A stretch of 64,000 nt of DNA, taken from contig NZ_CP163520.1 of the NCBI RefSeq assembly GCF_041080675.1, positions 6,353,501 to 6,417,500 of the forward strand, read 5' to 3'. How positions within the stretch are numbered: position 1 is the stretch's first letter; each line of letters opens with the position of its first letter. The notes beneath the pieces are model-generated. The model saw nothing but the letters and a program-made list of their open reading frames with translations, made no database searches and was not told the origin of the DNA. Source of the stretch: Streptomyces sp. cg36 (GTDB lineage Bacteria; Actinomycetota; Actinomycetes; Streptomycetales; Streptomycetaceae). The translations under genes and the position numbers were made by a program. Positions 44,859-56,441 of this stretch are shown piece by piece.

Positions 44859-45920
44859 TCACGCCTCCCAGAGCGCCGTCGGTGCCTCCTTGCGCACCAC
44901 CGGGGCGATCTCCTCCGCGAACCGCTGGAGCGTCTCCAACTGCTCGGCCGTGGAGAGCCCGAAGGCGTCCACGGTCACCGACTGGAGGTCGTGCCGGTAC
45001 ACCTCGTGGTAGCCGAGGATCTTGTCGATGATCCGCTGCGGCGAGCCGATCAGCTGCGGCCCGTTCTCGATCGCGTCCTCGATGGTCCTGAACGGCGTGT
45101 TGTAGCCCACCTTGCCCTCCAGGTGCGGCTGGTACGTCTGGCGCACCCGCGCCTCGTACACCTCCCGGTAGCGGGCCACCGCCTGCTCGTCGGTGTCCGC
45201 GATCAGCAGCCCGCCCGAGCCCGCCGCCACGTACGCGCGCGCCGGGTCGTGCCCGTACTCCTCGAACTTCTCCCGGTAGTGCGCGATCAGCTTCGCGTAC
45301 GCCTCACGGGGCTGGATGGCGTTGGCGGTGAAGAGCGGATCGCCGTGCTTGGCCGCCAGCTCCGGCGAGTTGAGGCTGGTCGCCGAGCCGTGCCAGACCC
45401 TCGGCACCCCGGCGTAGGGCCGCGGCACGGTCGTCACCCCGCGCAGCGGCGGGCGGAACTCGCCCTCCCAGTCGACGTCCTCCTCGCTCCACAGCCGCCG
45501 CAGCAGCTCGTACTTCTCCTTCTGGAGGTCCCACTGCCGGGACTCGTCCAGGCCGAACAGGTCGAAGTGGCCGGCCTCCGCGCCCTTGCCGACGACGAGT
45601 TCGACGCGGCCCCGGGAGATCTGGTCGAGGGTGGCGAAGTCCTCGGCGACCCGGACCGGGTCCAGGATCGCGACGACCGTGACCCCGGTGAGCAGCCTGA
45701 TGGTGGTGGTGCGGGCGGCGAGGGCGCCGAGCAGCACGGTCGGGCTGGACGACAGGAAGGCGCCGGCGTGCCGTTCGCCGACCGCGTAGGCGTCGAAGCC
45801 GAGGCGTTCGGCGGCCTCGCCGACGCCCAGCACCTGCGCCAACCGGTCGGCGGCGGTGGGGAGTTCACCGGTGAGGGGATGAGGGGCGTGGCCGACGAGG
45901 GAGAGCACCTGGAATCTCAT
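44859..45920 (-). CDS. LLM-class flavin-dependent monooxygenase
   Basis: A 353-residue luciferase-like protein: DAYAVGERHAGAFLSSSP, LDQISRGRVELVVGKGAE and RVWHGSATS are typical of FMN-dependent LLM oxidoreductases (alkanesulfonate-monooxygenase-like). The substrate is unknown. The ATG at 45920 follows GTGGAG. The FadR-type regulator is downstream on the same strand and may control it. Confidence 0.88.
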   Translation of the reverse strand: MRFQVLSLVGHAPHPLTGELPTAADRLAQVLGVGEAAERLGFDAYAVGERHAGAFLSSSPTVLLGALAARTTTIRLLTGVTVVAILDPVRVAEDFATLDQISRGRVELVVGKGAEAGHFDLFGLDESRQWDLQKEKYELLRRLWSEEDVDWEGEFRPPLRGVTTVPRPYAGVPRVWHGSATSLNSPELAAKHGDPLFTANAIQPREAYAKLIAHYREKFEEYGHDPARAYVAAGSGGLLIADTDEQAVARYREVYEARVRQTYQPHLEGKVGYNTPFRTIEDAIENGPQLIGSPQRIIDKILGYHEVYRHDLQSVTVDAFGLSTAEQLETLQRFAEEIAPVVRKEAPTALWEA

Positions 45921-46007
45921 GGCTCCACTGTCACGGCGTGTTGTTGCACGCACGTGTACGCGGTGTGGCAGTCCTCCCGTACGCCCCTCCCGTACGTACG
46001 CCGGACG

Positions 46008-46050
46008 GCCGGAAGGGGCGGCTCCCCCCGTGGGAACCGCCCCTTCCGGC
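46008..46050 (-). terminator. Terminator of the glycerol operon
   Basis: A 14-bp perfect stem (GCCGGAAGGGGCGG with CCGCCCCTTCCGGC) around a 15-nt loop, 23 nt behind the glpD stop on the minus strand. Confidence 0.75.
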
Positions 46051-46073
46051 TGACTGGCCGAACCAACTATACG

Positions 46074-47684
46074 TCAGGCGCGCTTGCCGAGCAGGTCGTC
46101 GACCTTGCCGCGGATCTCGTCCGTGGCCAGGCCCCGGATCGTCAGCGTGGTGCGGCGGCGCAGCACGTCGTCGGCCGTCTCGGCCCACTCGTGGTCGCGC
46201 GCGTACACGACCTGCGCCCAGATCTCCGGCGCGTCCGGGTGGATGCGCTCGGCGAGGGCGGCGTCCTCGTTGGCCAGGCGCGCGATGTCGAAGGAGAGCG
46301 AACCGTAGTGCGTGGCCAGGTGCTTGGCGGTGTCGGCCGCCATGCGCGGGCCGGGCGCCGGGCCGTCCACCATCAGGCGGTGGGCGACGGCGCGCGGGTT
46401 GGCTATGCCGGGCAGCGGCAGCTTGCCGGGCAGCGAGGAGATCGGCTCGAAGTCGTCACCGAGCGGACGGCCCGGCAGCTGCTCCAGCTTCTGCATCACC
46501 GTACGGCCGATGTGGCGGAAGGTCGTCCACTTGCCGCCGGCGACCGAGAGCATGCCGCCGCGGCCCTCGGTGACGACGGTCTCGCGCTTGGCCTTGGAGG
46601 TGTCGCCCGGGCCGCCGGGCAGGACGCGCAGACCGGCGAAGGAGTACGTGATCAGATCGCGCGAGAGCTGCTGGTCGCGGATGGAGAAGGCGGCCTCGTC
46701 CAGGATCTGGGCGGTGTCCTTCTCGGTGACCGCGACGTCCGCCGGGTCGCCCTCGAACTCCTCGTCCGTGGTGCCGAGCAGGAGCATGTCCTCCCACGGC
46801 AGGGCGAAGGTGATGCGGTACTTGTCGATCGGGGTGGCCAGCGCGGCCTTCCAGGGGGAGGTGCGCTTGAGGACCAGGTGCGCGCCCTTGGAGAGGCGGA
46901 TGGAGGGGGCCGCGTTCGGGTCCTCCATCTTGCGCAGGTGGTCGACCCAGGGGCCGGTGGCGTTGAGCACCAGACGGGCGTCGACGCCGAACTCGTCGCC
47001 GGAGAGGCGGTCGCGCAGCTCCGCACCGGTGACCCGGCCCTTGGTGAAGCGCAGCCCGGTGACCTCGGCGTGGTTGAGCACGGCCGCGCCCGCGTCCACG
47101 GCGGCGCGGACCGTCATCAGGGCCATGCGCGCGTCGTTCATCTGGTCGTCGCCGTACACGGCCACGGCCTTCAGGTTGTCGGTGCGCAGCTCCGGCACGT
47201 CCTGCGCGGCCTTGGAGGGCGAGAGCAGGTGGCCGACGCCGTCACCGAAGGCGGAGAGCGCCGAGTAGGCGAAGACGCCCGCGCCCAGCTTGGCCGCGCC
47301 GTGCGGGCCGCCCTTGTAGACGGGCAGGTAGAAGGTGAGCGGGTTGGCGAGGTGCGGTGCCACCTGACGCGACACCGCACGCCGCTCGAAGTGGTTCTCG
47401 GCCACCAGCTTCACGGCACCGGTCTGCAGGTAGCGCAGACCGCCGTGCAGGAGCTTGGAGGAGGCCGAGGAGGTGGCGCCGGCGAAGTCGCCGGCGTCCA
47501 CCAGGGCCACCCGCAGCCCGGACTGCGCGGCGTGCCAGGCAGTGGAGATGCCCAGGATGCCGCCGCCGATCACCAGGAGGTCGTACGTCGCCTTGGAAAG
47601 CTGCTCCCGAGTTTCGGCGCGGCTCGGAAGGGAGCCGGAGGCCGGGTGCGTCCCGAGGGCGGGGACGCTCTGCAGGGTGGTCAT
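46074..47684 (-). CDS. glpD: Glycerol-3-phosphate dehydrogenase
   Basis: A 536-residue FAD enzyme. The dinucleotide fold VIGGGILGISTAWHAA is near residue 38, followed by ATSSASSKLLHGGLRYL, and AGGKWTTFRHIG lies in the FAD domain. It oxidises glycerol-3-phosphate to dihydroxyacetone phosphate at the membrane and passes electrons to quinone. It is the last gene of glpF-glpK-glpD (gylCAB), 5 nt behind glpK, with its ribosome site inside the glpK 3' end. Confidence 0.96.
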   Translation of the reverse strand: MTTLQSVPALGTHPASGSLPSRAETREQLSKATYDLLVIGGGILGISTAWHAAQSGLRVALVDAGDFAGATSSASSKLLHGGLRYLQTGAVKLVAENHFERRAVSRQVAPHLANPLTFYLPVYKGGPHGAAKLGAGVFAYSALSAFGDGVGHLLSPSKAAQDVPELRTDNLKAVAVYGDDQMNDARMALMTVRAAVDAGAAVLNHAEVTGLRFTKGRVTGAELRDRLSGDEFGVDARLVLNATGPWVDHLRKMEDPNAAPSIRLSKGAHLVLKRTSPWKAALATPIDKYRITFALPWEDMLLLGTTDEEFEGDPADVAVTEKDTAQILDEAAFSIRDQQLSRDLITYSFAGLRVLPGGPGDTSKAKRETVVTEGRGGMLSVAGGKWTTFRHIGRTVMQKLEQLPGRPLGDDFEPISSLPGKLPLPGIANPRAVAHRLMVDGPAPGPRMAADTAKHLATHYGSLSFDIARLANEDAALAERIHPDAPEIWAQVVYARDHEWAETADDVLRRRTTLTIRGLATDEIRGKVDDLLGKRA

Positions 47685-47689
47685 TTCGA

Positions 47690-49231
47690 TTACTCCTCGT
47701 CCTCGATCCAGCCCATGGTCCGCTCGACGGCCTTGAGCCAGTTCTTGTACTCGCTGTCACGCTTGTCGGCGTCCATGCGAGGGGTCCATTCCGCCGCCCG
47801 GCGCCAGTTGGCGCGCAGCGCGTCGGTGTCCGGCCAGAAGCCGACGGCCAGACCGGCGGCGTAGGCGGCGCCGAGGCAGGTGGTCTCGGCGACCATCGGA
47901 CGCACCACGGGCGCGTCCAGGAAGTCCGAGAGGGTCTGCATCAGCAGGTTGTTGGAGGTCATGCCGCCGTCGACCTTGAGCGCGGTCAGCTCGACGCCGG
48001 AGTCCTTGGTCATGGCGTCGGTGATCTCGCGGGTCTGCCAGGCGGTGGCCTCAAGAACGGCGCGCGCGATGTGCGCCTTGGTGACGTACCGGGTGAGACC
48101 GGCGATCACACCGCGGGCGTCGGAGCGCCAGTACGGGGCGAACAGGCCGGAGAAGGCCGGCACGAAGTAGGCGCCGCCGTTGTCCTCGACCGAGAGCGCC
48201 AGCGTCTCGATCTCCGCGGCGGTCTTGATCATGCCCATCTGGTCGCGCATCCACTGCACCAGCGAACCGGTGACGGCGATCGAGCCCTCCAGGGCGTAGA
48301 CCGGCTTCTGCTCGCCGATCTGGTAGCCGACGGTGGTCAGCAGGCCGTTGTAGGAGTTGACGGGCTTGTCACCGGTGTTCATCAGCATGAAGGTGCCGGT
48401 GCCGTACGTGGACTTGGCCTCGCCCTCGGAGAAGCAGGTCTGGCCGAACAGGGCCGCCTGCTGGTCGCCGAGCGCGGAGGCGACCGGGACGCCGTCCAGG
48501 ACGCCGCCCTTGGCGTGGCCGTACACCTCGGCGGAGGAGCGGATCTCGGGCAGCACGGCCGCCGGGATCTCCATCGACGACAGGATCTTGTCGTCCCACG
48601 CCATCTCGTGGAGGTTCATCAGCAGCGTGCGCGAGGCGTTGGTGACGTCCGTGACGTGCACACCGCCGTCGGTGCCGCCGGTCAGGTTCCAGATGACCCA
48701 GGAGTCCATGGTGCCGAAGAGGATGTCGCCGCGCTCGGCGCGCTCGCGCAGGCCCTCGACGTTGTCGAGCAGCCAGCGGACCTTGGGGCCGGCGAAGTAC
48801 GAGGCGAGCGGCAGGCCCGTCTCGCGGCGGAAGCGGTCCTGGCCCACGTTGCGGCCGAGCTCGCGGCAGAGGGCGTCGGTGCGGGTGTCCTGCCACACGA
48901 GCGCGTTGTGCACGGGCTCGCCGGTGTTCTTGTCCCACAGCAGCGTGGTCTCGCGCTGGTTGGTGATGCCGATCGCCTTGACGTCGGCGGCGGTGATGCC
49001 GGCCTTGTCGATGGCGCCCGCCACGACCTCCTGGACGTTGGTCCAGATCTCGGCGGCGTCGTGCTCGACCCAGCCCGGCTTCGGGAAGATCTGCTCGTGC
49101 TCCTTCTGGTCGACCGAGACGATCCGGCCGTCCTTGTCGAACACGATGCAGCGGGAGGAGGTGGTGCCCTGGTCGATGGCCGCGATGAACGGGCCGTGGC
49201 CGTGCGAGGCGGTGGTGTGGGTGTCGCTCAC
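47690..49231 (-). CDS. glpK: Glycerol kinase
   Basis: A 513-residue FGGY-family kinase: [15 protein letters not shown] at the N-terminus, the glycerol-binding region in VEHDAAEIW and WNLTGG, and [12 protein letters not shown] for ATP binding. It makes glycerol-3-phosphate from glycerol. The GTG start has AGGAG upstream. It is the middle gene of the glycerol operon, 48 nt behind glpF. Confidence 0.97.
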   Translation of the reverse strand: MSDTHTTASHGHGPFIAAIDQGTTSSRCIVFDKDGRIVSVDQKEHEQIFPKPGWVEHDAAEIWTNVQEVVAGAIDKAGITAADVKAIGITNQRETTLLWDKNTGEPVHNALVWQDTRTDALCRELGRNVGQDRFRRETGLPLASYFAGPKVRWLLDNVEGLRERAERGDILFGTMDSWVIWNLTGGTDGGVHVTDVTNASRTLLMNLHEMAWDDKILSSMEIPAAVLPEIRSSAEVYGHAKGGVLDGVPVASALGDQQAALFGQTCFSEGEAKSTYGTGTFMLMNTGDKPVNSYNGLLTTVGYQIGEQKPVYALEGSIAVTGSLVQWMRDQMGMIKTAAEIETLALSVEDNGGAYFVPAFSGLFAPYWRSDARGVIAGLTRYVTKAHIARAVLEATAWQTREITDAMTKDSGVELTALKVDGGMTSNNLLMQTLSDFLDAPVVRPMVAETTCLGAAYAAGLAVGFWPDTDALRANWRRAAEWTPRMDADKRDSEYKNWLKAVERTMGWIEDEE

Positions 49232-49279
49232 GGGTGCTCCTGAAGTCTGAAGGTCTCTACGGCTCTGTCGCTGTACGGA

Positions 49280-50074
49280 TCAGGCGAACGCGATGTTGTA
49301 CAGGCCACCGGCGAGGGCGGCACCGGCCAGCGGGCCGACGACCGGCACCCAGGCGTAGCCCCAGTCCGAACCGCCCTTGTTGGGCAGCGGCAGCAGGGAG
49401 TGCACGATGCGCGGGCCGAGGTCGCGGAACGGGTTGATGGCGTAGCCGGTGGGGCCGCCGAGCGAGAGGCCGATGCCGACGACGACCAGCGAGGTGATCA
49501 GTACGCCGATGACGCCGAGGCCCTTGCCGTCGCCGTTGAGGCCCTGCGTGAGGATGGCCAGGACCAGCACGAACGTACCGATGATCTCGGTGGTGAGGTT
49601 CTGTATCGCGTTGCGGATCTCGGGGCCGGTGGAGAAGATCCCGAGCACCGGGCCGGCCGCGCTGCCGTTGTGCGGACCCTCGGCCGGCTTGGCGGCCTGG
49701 TCGACGGGCTTGACGATCTCCGGGTCCGTCATGTGCGCCTGGAACTGGCCGTAGTAGGCCAGCCAGACCAGCGTGGCGCCGATCATCGCGCCGAGCAGCT
49801 GCCCGGCGAGGTAGACCGGGACGTCGCTCCACTCGGTGCCGCCCTCGATGGCCAGACCCAGGGTCACGGCCGGGTTGAGGTGCGCGCCCGAGAGGGGGGC
49901 GGAGATGTAAGCGCCGGTGAGCACCGCGAAGCCCCACCCGAAGGTGATGGCGAGCCAGCCCGCGTTGCGTGCCTTGGAGCTCTTCAGCGTGACGGCGGCG
50001 CACACGCCACCGCCGAGCAGGATGAGAACGGCGGTACCGATGATCTCGCCGGTGAAGATGTCGGAGCTGGACAC
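49280..50074 (-). CDS. glpF: Glycerol facilitator (aquaglyceroporin)
   Basis: A 264-residue MIP channel with six membrane helices. The first pore motif is canonical (GAHLNPAV, Asn67-Ala69). The second is NPF rather than NPA ([12 protein letters not shown], Asn214-Phe216), keeping the Arg and Asp of GlpF-type channels. It lets glycerol diffuse in for GlpK to trap. The GTG at 50074 follows AAAGGAG. It is the first gene of the operon behind gylR. Confidence 0.94.
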   Translation of the reverse strand: MSSSDIFTGEIIGTAVLILLGGGVCAAVTLKSSKARNAGWLAITFGWGFAVLTGAYISAPLSGAHLNPAVTLGLAIEGGTEWSDVPVYLAGQLLGAMIGATLVWLAYYGQFQAHMTDPEIVKPVDQAAKPAEGPHNGSAAGPVLGIFSTGPEIRNAIQNLTTEIIGTFVLVLAILTQGLNGDGKGLGVIGVLITSLVVVGIGLSLGGPTGYAINPFRDLGPRIVHSLLPLPNKGGSDWGYAWVPVVGPLAGAALAGGLYNIAFA

Positions 50075-50457
50075 CCGCGACTCCTTTGTCCTTCGTCCAG
50101 GGGAAGGCGAACCACGGGTCACTCCGTTGGTCCGCGCCCTCACGTCGAGGGCTTGGCGGCCCTTGGCGTTGTCACACTCTAACTCGTATTGCCGTTAGGT
50201 GTTCGACAATGCCGACCGATGAACGGCAGTGTTGCTCCGGGGTTAAGTCGTCGTCAAGGGTTCTGTGACCGGTATCCCGATCGTTACCAGTCGGTATGTT
50301 CCGGCCACATGATCGAAAACTTTCGGCCGAGGTCGGAAGTGATCAGGACTGCGCGGAAACCAGCAGGTCAAGCGGCTGTCCACGGGGTTGCGGGGGCATC
50401 CGGGGCCTGCCGGGGGCCGTCGACGGTCCGCAGGGGCCGGCCGGGGCCCGCCGGGGG
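50075..50457. promoter_or_regulatory. glpF promoter region
   Basis: 383 bp between gylR and glpF. It contains the GylR-type sequence at 50201-50215, framed by the inverted repeat TGCCGTT/AACGGCA (50192-50198 and 50224-50230). Nearer gylR, GC-rich palindromes around 50432-50455 may end the gylR transcript. No small gene is evident. Confidence 0.6.
50201..50215. promoter_or_regulatory. Candidate GylR operator (glpF side)
   Basis: GTTCGACAATGCCGA differs by one base from GTTCGACAATGCTGA at 51250-51264 before gylR. Sharing this sequence at both promoters fits autoregulated, glycerol-inducible control by GylR. Confidence 0.7.
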
Positions 50458-51222
50458 CTAGAAGCGCCCGGCGCCCAGGTCGCGCGAGACCGAGCGGGCG
50501 CAGTCGCGCACCGCCGCCACCAGCTCGGAGCGCACCTCGCCGTCCTTGCACACCCGCTCCACGGCCCCGGTCACGCCCACCGCGCCCACCGGCATCCGCC
50601 GCCGGTCGAAGATCGGCGCGGCCACCGAGGCCACCCCGTCCCAGGTCTCCTCCAGGTCGCTGGCCCAGCCGCGTGCCCGCGCCAGGTCCAGCAGCTCCTC
50701 GAAGCCCGCGGGCCCGGTCACCGTGCGCGGGGTGAAGGCGGTCCGCTCGCCGTCCACCGCCTCGGTGTGCGCCACCGGGTCGAAGGCGGAGAGGACCTTG
50801 CCCAGCGCGGTCGAGTGCAGCGGCTGCATGGCGCCGACCTCCAGCACCTGACGGCTGTCGTCGGGCCGGAAGACGTGGTGCATGATCAGCACGCCCTGCT
50901 GGTGCAGGACCCCCACGTACACGCTCTCGCCGCTGGAGCGCGCCAGGTCGTCCGTCCACACCAGGGCGCGGGCCCGCAGCTCGTGCACGTCCAGATAGCT
51001 GTTGCCCAGGCGCAGCAGCTCCGCGCCGAGCTGGTAGCGGCCCGACGCCGGGTCCTGCTCGACGAACCCCTCCGCCTGGAGGGTGCGCAGGATGCCGTGC
51101 GCGGTGCCCTTCGCGAGGCCCAGCGCGGAGGCCACCTCGGACAGGCCGAGCCGCCGCTCGCCGCCCGCGAGCAGCCGCAGCATTGCGGCCGCCCGTTCGA
51201 GCGACTGGATGTTCCGCGCCAT
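50458..51222 (-). CDS. gylR: IclR-family regulator of the glycerol operon
   Basis: A 254-residue protein: winged helix (LSEVASALGLAKGTAHGILRTLQAEGFVEQD) and an IclR effector domain (PLHSTALGKVL). Position, direction and length match GylR of S. coelicolor, which represses gylCABX and itself and responds to glycerol-3-phosphate. GGAGGAAG precedes the ATG at 51222. Confidence 0.95.
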   Translation of the reverse strand: MARNIQSLERAAAMLRLLAGGERRLGLSEVASALGLAKGTAHGILRTLQAEGFVEQDPASGRYQLGAELLRLGNSYLDVHELRARALVWTDDLARSSGESVYVGVLHQQGVLIMHHVFRPDDSRQVLEVGAMQPLHSTALGKVLSAFDPVAHTEAVDGERTAFTPRTVTGPAGFEELLDLARARGWASDLEETWDGVASVAAPIFDRRRMPVGAVGVTGAVERVCKDGEVRSELVAAVRDCARSVSRDLGAGRF

Positions 51223-51249
51223 CGCGCTTCCTCCACTTCGGAACGCTGA

Positions 51250-51284
51250 GTTCGACAATGCTGAACAGTATCGGCCGTTGTCGA
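51250..51284. promoter_or_regulatory. Candidate GylR operator (gylR side)
   Basis: GTTCGACAATGCTGA (51250-51264) is shared with the glpF promoter; here TCGACAA (51252-51258) and TTGTCGA (51278-51284) also form an inverted repeat. Confidence 0.65.
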
Positions 51285-51441
51285 CCTCATGTCACCGTGA
51301 TGGCGGCGTCCGCACCCGGCCGGCCCGTTCAGCGGGAGGACGGTCCGGGGCCACCCGCCCGTCACCCGCGCGGCCCCGGCGCGGTCTTGCCCCGTGGGAC
51401 ACCTGTGCCCACGCGGGCCCCGCCCGGTTACCCTGACCGGG

Positions 51442-51465
51442 TGCGGCCTCCCCTTGGAGACCGCA
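51442..51465 (+). promoter_or_regulatory. Hairpin in the metH leader
   Basis: TGCGG and CTCC pair with GGAG and CCGCA around loop CCTT with one internal C/A mismatch, 35 nt before the metH ATG. I cannot match it to a known riboswitch class. Confidence 0.4.
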
Positions 51466-51500
51466 AAGCCGACAGCCGTCGCACTCCAGGGAGCACATCC

Positions 51501-55013
<3,513 letters not shown>

Positions 55014-55178
55014 GGCCCGGCCGGGTCCCCGGGTGCGCAAGACCGCCCGGGGACCGCGCCGAGCCGCTCCGAGGCCGTCCCAGGCCCGTTCCGCCGGGCT
55101 CCGGGCGGGCTCCAGCGGGCCGCGAGGAAACCCAGAGGCGTTCCGGCGCACCCGGACGTACACTTGTCGGTCCAGCGC

Positions 55179-55208
55179 AGGCCGGTTCCCCACCCTGGGA
55201 ACCGGCCT
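55179..55208 (+). terminator. Hairpin behind metH
   Basis: AGGCCGGTTCCC pairs with GGGAACCGGCCT (12 bp, loop CACCCT), followed by TTCTCGTCC. It lies 12 nt before the ribosome site of the HAD gene and could end metH transcription or act in the HAD leader. Confidence 0.6.
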
Positions 55209-55235
55209 TCTCGTCCCTCCAGGAGGTGTGCCCGG

Positions 55236-55937
55236 ATGACCATCACGGTTCCCGCGCCCGATGTTCGTGCGGCGGAAGGCTCGGCCCTGCAGGCCGTCTT
55301 CCTGGACATGGACGGCACGCTGGTCGACACCGAGGGCTTCTGGTGGGAGGTCGAGGCCGAGGTCTTCGCCGCCCTCGGCCACCGGCTCGACGAGCGCTGG
55401 CGGGACGTGGTGGTGGGCGGCCCGATGAGCCGCAGCGCCGGCTTCCTCATCGAGGCCACCGGCGCCGACATCACGGTCCCCGAGCTGACGGTGCTGCTCA
55501 ACGACGGCTTCGAGGCGCGCATCGGCCGCGGGGTGCCGCTGATGCCGGGCGCCGCCCGGCTGCTCGGCGAGCTCGCCGAGCACTCCGTGCCGACCGCCCT
55601 GGTCTCCGCCTCGCACCGGCGCATCATCGACCGCGTCCTGGACTCGCTCGGCCCGCGCCACTTCGCGCTCACCGTGGCCGGGGACGAGGTGGGGCGCACC
55701 AAGCCGCACCCCGATCCGTATCTGTTCGCCGCGGCCGGTCTCGGCGCGGACCCGACCAGATGCGCGGTCGTGGAGGACACCGCGACCGGGGTGGCCGCCG
55801 CCGAGGCCGCCGGGTGCCGGGTGGTGGCGGTGCCGTCCGTCGCGCCCATCGCGCCGGCCGCGGGCCGGGTCGTGGTGGATTCGCTCGAACAAGTCGATCT
55901 CGCATTTCTGCGCACCCTGATCACCCGGATGAACTGA
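55236..55937 (+). CDS. HAD-superfamily phosphatase (beta-phosphoglucomutase-like)
   Basis: A 233-residue HAD hydrolase with DMDGTLVDTE (motif I), LVSASHRR (motif II), KPHPDPYLFAAAGLG (motif III) and VVEDTATGVAAAEAAG (motif IV), and an alpha-helical cap between I and II. The substrate is a small phosphate ester. AGGAGG precedes the ATG. Confidence 0.92.
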   Translation: MTITVPAPDVRAAEGSALQAVFLDMDGTLVDTEGFWWEVEAEVFAALGHRLDERWRDVVVGGPMSRSAGFLIEATGADITVPELTVLLNDGFEARIGRGVPLMPGAARLLGELAEHSVPTALVSASHRRIIDRVLDSLGPRHFALTVAGDEVGRTKPHPDPYLFAAAGLGADPTRCAVVEDTATGVAAAEAAGCRVVAVPSVAPIAPAAGRVVVDSLEQVDLAFLRTLITRMN

Positions 55938-56056
55938 TCCGGACACTCAGCGTGCGCCTGTGAATGCGAGGGAAAACCGATCGCGTCCGGCCGTGCCTTT
56001 TCCGTGACCGCGCACAGCACGGGAACGGTTGAATTCGCGACAGGTCAAAGCGCGTC

Positions 56057-56082
56057 TCCCGGGTGACGTTCGTCACCCGGGA
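56057..56082. promoter_or_regulatory. 26-bp inverted repeat
   Basis: TCCCGGGTGACG and CGTCACCCGGGA are separated by TT. It could be part of a terminator or an operator; the outer CAGGTCA/TGACCTG repeat favours a larger structured element. Confidence 0.5.
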
Positions 56083-56105
56083 TGCCATCACTGACCTGCG
56101 CAAGT

Positions 56106-56132
56106 GGCGCCTCCAAGCTCCCTGGAGGCGCC
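56106..56132 (+). terminator. Intrinsic terminator
   Basis: GGCGCCTCCA pairs with TGGAGGCGCC (10 bp, loop AGCTCCC) and is followed by TTTGTGTCCTGTTT, one of the best T-runs in the window. It probably ends the HAD transcript. Confidence 0.78.
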
Positions 56133-56441
56133 TTTGTGTCCTGTTTGGTGATCTCCTGTACGAAAGATTCCGCTGCATTGATATAGGTGGGCCGCTATTT
56201 CCAGCCACCGCGCGCCCGGTGAATCGAGCAGGCCCAGTACGGGCTTTCCCGGACCGCCCACTAATCTCGTCGCGAGAACTTCGCCGCACCCTCAACTGCC
56301 CCGGCACCCACCAAGCCGCCGGGCGCGCAGGTCCGATCGTACGTACCGGCCCGATCGCCCCCGCCCCGACCGGGCGGTCGCGGCGGAGTGACGCGTACAC
56401 CGCTGTACCCCAGTGCCGGACACATAGGGAGATCGTCCAGG

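Larger units (their letters stand above)
55938..56441. other. 504-bp intergenic region with stacked hairpins
   Basis: No gene is supported here. It contains the hairpins at 56057-56082 and 56106-56132 and a relatively AT-rich stretch (56130-56200), where the promoter of the lipoprotein gene probably lies. CAGGTCA (56041-56047) and TGACCTG (56092-56098) form an inverted repeat around the first hairpin. Confidence 0.6.

Noticed and set aside
50286..50296. ACCAGTCGGTA, a third copy of the TetR operator half-site
   Set aside because: Only one half matches the dyad and the neighbouring genes are glycerol genes under GylR; it may be chance.
51223..51500. Cobalamin riboswitch before metH
   Set aside because: GGAGACC occurs but the rest of the B12 box and the upstream GCCACTG element are absent.
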